This document shows, one piece after another, positions 62,267 to 64,000 of a stretch of 64,000 nucleotides of DNA; the stretch's first letter is position 1, and every line of letters starts with the position of its first letter. The position numbers and the translations under genes were made by a program. The stretch spans positions 118,651-182,650 of the forward strand of contig NZ_NKTY01000004.1 of the NCBI RefSeq assembly GCF_003207825.1. Reading direction: 5' to 3'. This DNA comes from Komagataeibacter saccharivorans (GTDB lineage Bacteria > Pseudomonadota > Alphaproteobacteria > Acetobacterales > Acetobacteraceae). The notes beneath the pieces are model-generated. The model was not told the DNA's origin and did not search any database. It worked only from the letters and a program-made list of their open reading frames with translations.

Positions 62267-62785
62267 GCCCAGTGTAGGGGTTACGATCCCGACCCCGAAA
62301 TCAAGCTGGCCCAGATAGGCCACGCGGGTAGCAGGCACAATGTCGCCTATGCGACCATCCGTGATGCGGGCATAGCCGAATACCTTGCTTTCCTCCTCCG
62401 ATGAGGAGCCGATGGCCAGCCCGGCGAACTGCTTGCCGCTTTCATCCTTGAGCTGCCACACATCCCCCCGCACGACCGCATCGTATTTGTAGCGGAAACC
62501 GGGCACGATCCGGGTCAGGATCAGGGGCATGGCCTCGGTCACGTCGAGCGCCGTACGCACGAATTCCGCGCAGCTTTCATCCGGCGCAAAATAGCCGCGT
62601 GCGTCCTTTGTCATGAGAATCAGGCCCGGCGTGGTTCCTTCCGGCGAGACGAGGCGGCTGCGGATGACCAGTTTCTGGTCATCGCGTGAGATTTCCGATG
62701 CAAGCATAACGGTGCCCATCCCTGCCGCCAGCAGGTCAGGCACGACGATCATCTGTGTCAGGGGAAGGGTGGCGAGCGTGGTCAT
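62264..62785 (-). CDS. Hypothetical protein
   Basis: This 173-residue protein has no signal peptide or membrane segment. It opens MTTLATLPLTQMIVVPDLLAAG with a good ribosome site (GGAGAATGAG) before the ATG. The rest is a mixed alpha/beta sequence (LVIRSRLVSPEGTTPGLILMTKDARG, then LILTRIVPGFRYKYDAVVRGDVWQL) and contains no motif I recognise. It is convergent with the ferritin-like gene and has a normal codon pattern, so it is probably real. Confidence 0.65.
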   Translation of the reverse strand: MTTLATLPLTQMIVVPDLLAAGMGTVMLASEISRDDQKLVIRSRLVSPEGTTPGLILMTKDARGYFAPDESCAEFVRTALDVTEAMPLILTRIVPGFRYKYDAVVRGDVWQLKDESGKQFAGLAIGSSSEEESKVFGYARITDGRIGDIVPATRVAYLGQLDFGVGIVTPTLG

Positions 62786-63162
62786 CTCTCATTCTCCATC
62801 AGGGCATCTGTCAATAACGGACAGGGCAGACTGTGCGCTCCGTTATATGTCATGACAACCGCGTGGAGGCCGGGGGTTCCCATGCAGCATGGCACGGCCG
62901 CGCCGGACGCGTGGCGGACATGGACCTGCTGATGGCTCTGGCCACAATATCATTGGCGATATGGTGTGCGATGGCCCTATAGATCAATCGACCGCAATGC
63001 GGAATGATTCAGCCGTGAGACAAGGCGGAGCAGGGGACGGAATGTTGGATTATGGGTGCAGTAACCGGTCGGTGGTACAGGTGGGTATGACCCTTTTCAG
63101 CTTTTTCGTGCCTGCGTGGCGGACAGGTGTCTGCCCGTCCTGTGCAGCATAAGGTGACCGGC
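62786..63162. other. Divergent intergenic region
   Basis: This gap lies upstream of both the hypothetical gene and the cytochrome gene. It should contain two promoters. No perfect repeat, RNA gene or additional open frame with a ribosome site was found. Confidence 0.4.
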
Positions 63163-63720
63163 ATGACCCCGTCCGATATTCCGGCATCCCCCATGCCCGT
63201 CCGTTACAGTCGGGAAACCCGCTGGCTGCACTGGATCACTGCGCTTCTCGTGCTTGAACAGTTTGTCGTGGGACAGGTGGGATGGCACCTGATGGACCGC
63301 ACCGCGCCGCTGCGTCCGTGGCTGGTTGCCACCCATACGTCGCTTGGGGTGCTGCTCGCGGCCGTATTCGTAACGCGCATCGCGTGGGGACTGACGGGCG
63401 GGCGGGCGATCCGCTTTCCCGTCGTGAGTGTCCAGGACCGGATCGCGCGTGGCGTCCATCTCCTGCTGTATGTGCTGCTGGGGGGCGAGATTGCGCTGGG
63501 TTACATGGCGCGCTGGTCCACCGGGCATCCCGTAATGGCGTTCGGCGTGCCGATCAATGCGCCGTTTGCGGCCATGCCCCATGCAACCCACGTCTTTTTT
63601 TCGCGGTTGCATCATTGGGATGCCTGGCTGCTTTTGTGGGTGGCCCTTTTTCATGCCGGTGCGGGTTTCTATCACCTTCTGTTCTGCCGGGACCGTGTTT
63701 TTCAACGGATGCTGCCCTGA
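63163..63720 (+). CDS. Cytochrome b561 family membrane protein
   Basis: This 185-residue four-helix membrane cytochrome has histidines in RWLHWITA, ATHTSLG, RGVHLLLY and ALFHAGAGFYH, placed for b-type haem binding in the helices. The start at 63163 (MTPSDIPASP) has AAGGTGA upstream; the GTG of the longer frame is less likely. Such proteins transfer electrons from quinol or superoxide. It is the last complete gene in the window. Confidence 0.88.
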   Translation: MTPSDIPASPMPVRYSRETRWLHWITALLVLEQFVVGQVGWHLMDRTAPLRPWLVATHTSLGVLLAAVFVTRIAWGLTGGRAIRFPVVSVQDRIARGVHLLLYVLLGGEIALGYMARWSTGHPVMAFGVPINAPFAAMPHATHVFFSRLHHWDAWLLLWVALFHAGAGFYHLLFCRDRVFQRMLP

Positions 63721-63906
63721 AAACCGAATTCGGAATGATCTGGTATCGTTTCAGGAAAGTGAATACCCGTACAGATTCCAAGATGATTCCAAGTATAAAA
63801 TAGGAACATATGCCTATATATTCGAATTCGCCAAGCCTTTGAAAGTCGCGAGAAAATTGTTGTTTTCATCCGTTTGGACGTGATTGGGATGAAGCATATA
63901 TAGAAG

Positions 63907-64000
63907 TGGCCCCCATTTTTCGGACAGGGCGGTAAGCTATCATCTGGCCTGAACGAGGACGGGTTTTATGGGCAAGGTTACGCGGAAACGGTATGCGGCG
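63907..64000 (+). mobile_element. 5' end of an IS3-family insertion sequence, cut by window edge
   Basis: TGGCCCCCATTTTTCGGACAGG at 63907 looks like the terminal inverted repeat of an IS3-group element. It is followed 61 bases later by the start of a small orfA. The other end and the target duplication lie outside the window. Confidence 0.65.
63968..64000 (+). CDS. Transposase orfA (IS3 family), first 11 codons only
   Basis: The sequence MGKVTRKRYAA is the typical start of IS3-family OrfA helix-turn-helix proteins (continuing EF-AKVALEA in relatives). It has GAGGA upstream. Only 11 codons fit before the window ends, so the assignment depends on this short opening and on the nearby terminal repeat. 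Confidence 0.6.
   Translation, partial: MGKVTRKRYAA

Noticed and set aside
1..64000. CRISPR array, prophage or integrated plasmid
   Set aside because: No regularly spaced direct repeats, cas genes, phage structural genes, integrase or plasmid replication genes were seen.

Overview
The window is GC-rich chromosomal DNA from an alphaproteobacterium, most likely an acetic acid bacterium (Acetobacteraceae, Komagataeibacter-like). This rests on the set of protein families, the codon use, and a dispersed AT-rich palindromic repeat present at least four times. The genus is an inference. There is no plasmid or phage backbone and no CRISPR array. Mobile DNA is limited to a decayed IS5-family remnant (about 37850-38095) and the first 93 bases of an IS3-type element at the right edge.

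Layout. 1-2369 is the 3' part of a TonB-dependent receptor, closed by a strong terminator. 2924-24714 is a large catabolic locus. On the minus strand, read from 18540 down to 2924, lie soxBDAG-type genes, purU, folD, a flavin reductase, a DUF1185 protein, an alpha/beta hydrolase, a luciferase-like monooxygenase, an aldehyde dehydrogenase, a NIPSNAP protein and a four-gene Pot-type ABC importer. On the plus strand, 18626-24714 carries a LysR regulator, an XRE-cupin regulator, glxBCD and a GmaS-type glutamine synthetase. 25055-28149 holds a Tat-exported GH127 enzyme and an MdaB quinone reductase. 28232-34196 is an RND efflux operon. 34844-37835 is a maleate isomerase, MFS transporter and MarR group. 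38286-46030 holds a SulP transporter, a BamE-like lipoprotein, a FUSC pump, a DMT exporter, a frameshifted SDR and a TetR regulator. 46067-49045 is NDH-2 and an acetaldehyde-type aldehyde dehydrogenase with a long dyad-rich upstream region. 49815-53655 is an MFS pump, a small lipoprotein, an amidohydrolase and a hypothetical gene. 54382-63720 is housekeeping in character: tRNA-Glu, recJ, hom, an aminotransferase, an OmpA-like lipoprotein, a ClpP paralogue, a diiron ferritin-like protein, a hypothetical gene and a cytochrome b561.

How the main locus may work. GmaS, GlxBCD (MgsABC) and SoxBDAG (MgdABCD) together are the complete gene set of the N-methylglutamate pathway. That pathway turns methylamine into glutamate-bound N-methyl groups and then methylene-tetrahydrofolate. 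FolD and PurU would carry the C1 unit on to formate. The collinear monooxygenase, flavin reductase, aldehyde dehydrogenase, hydrolase, DUF1185, NIPSNAP and importer genes look like an upstream module. My inference is that it imports an N-methylated compound and oxidatively cleaves it to an aldehyde and methylamine. The substrate is unknown. A shared GGAAA/TTTCC operator-like dyad lies upstream of both glxB and the DUF1185 gene and links the two halves. I know of no description of this combined arrangement, and I regard it as the most interesting item in the window.
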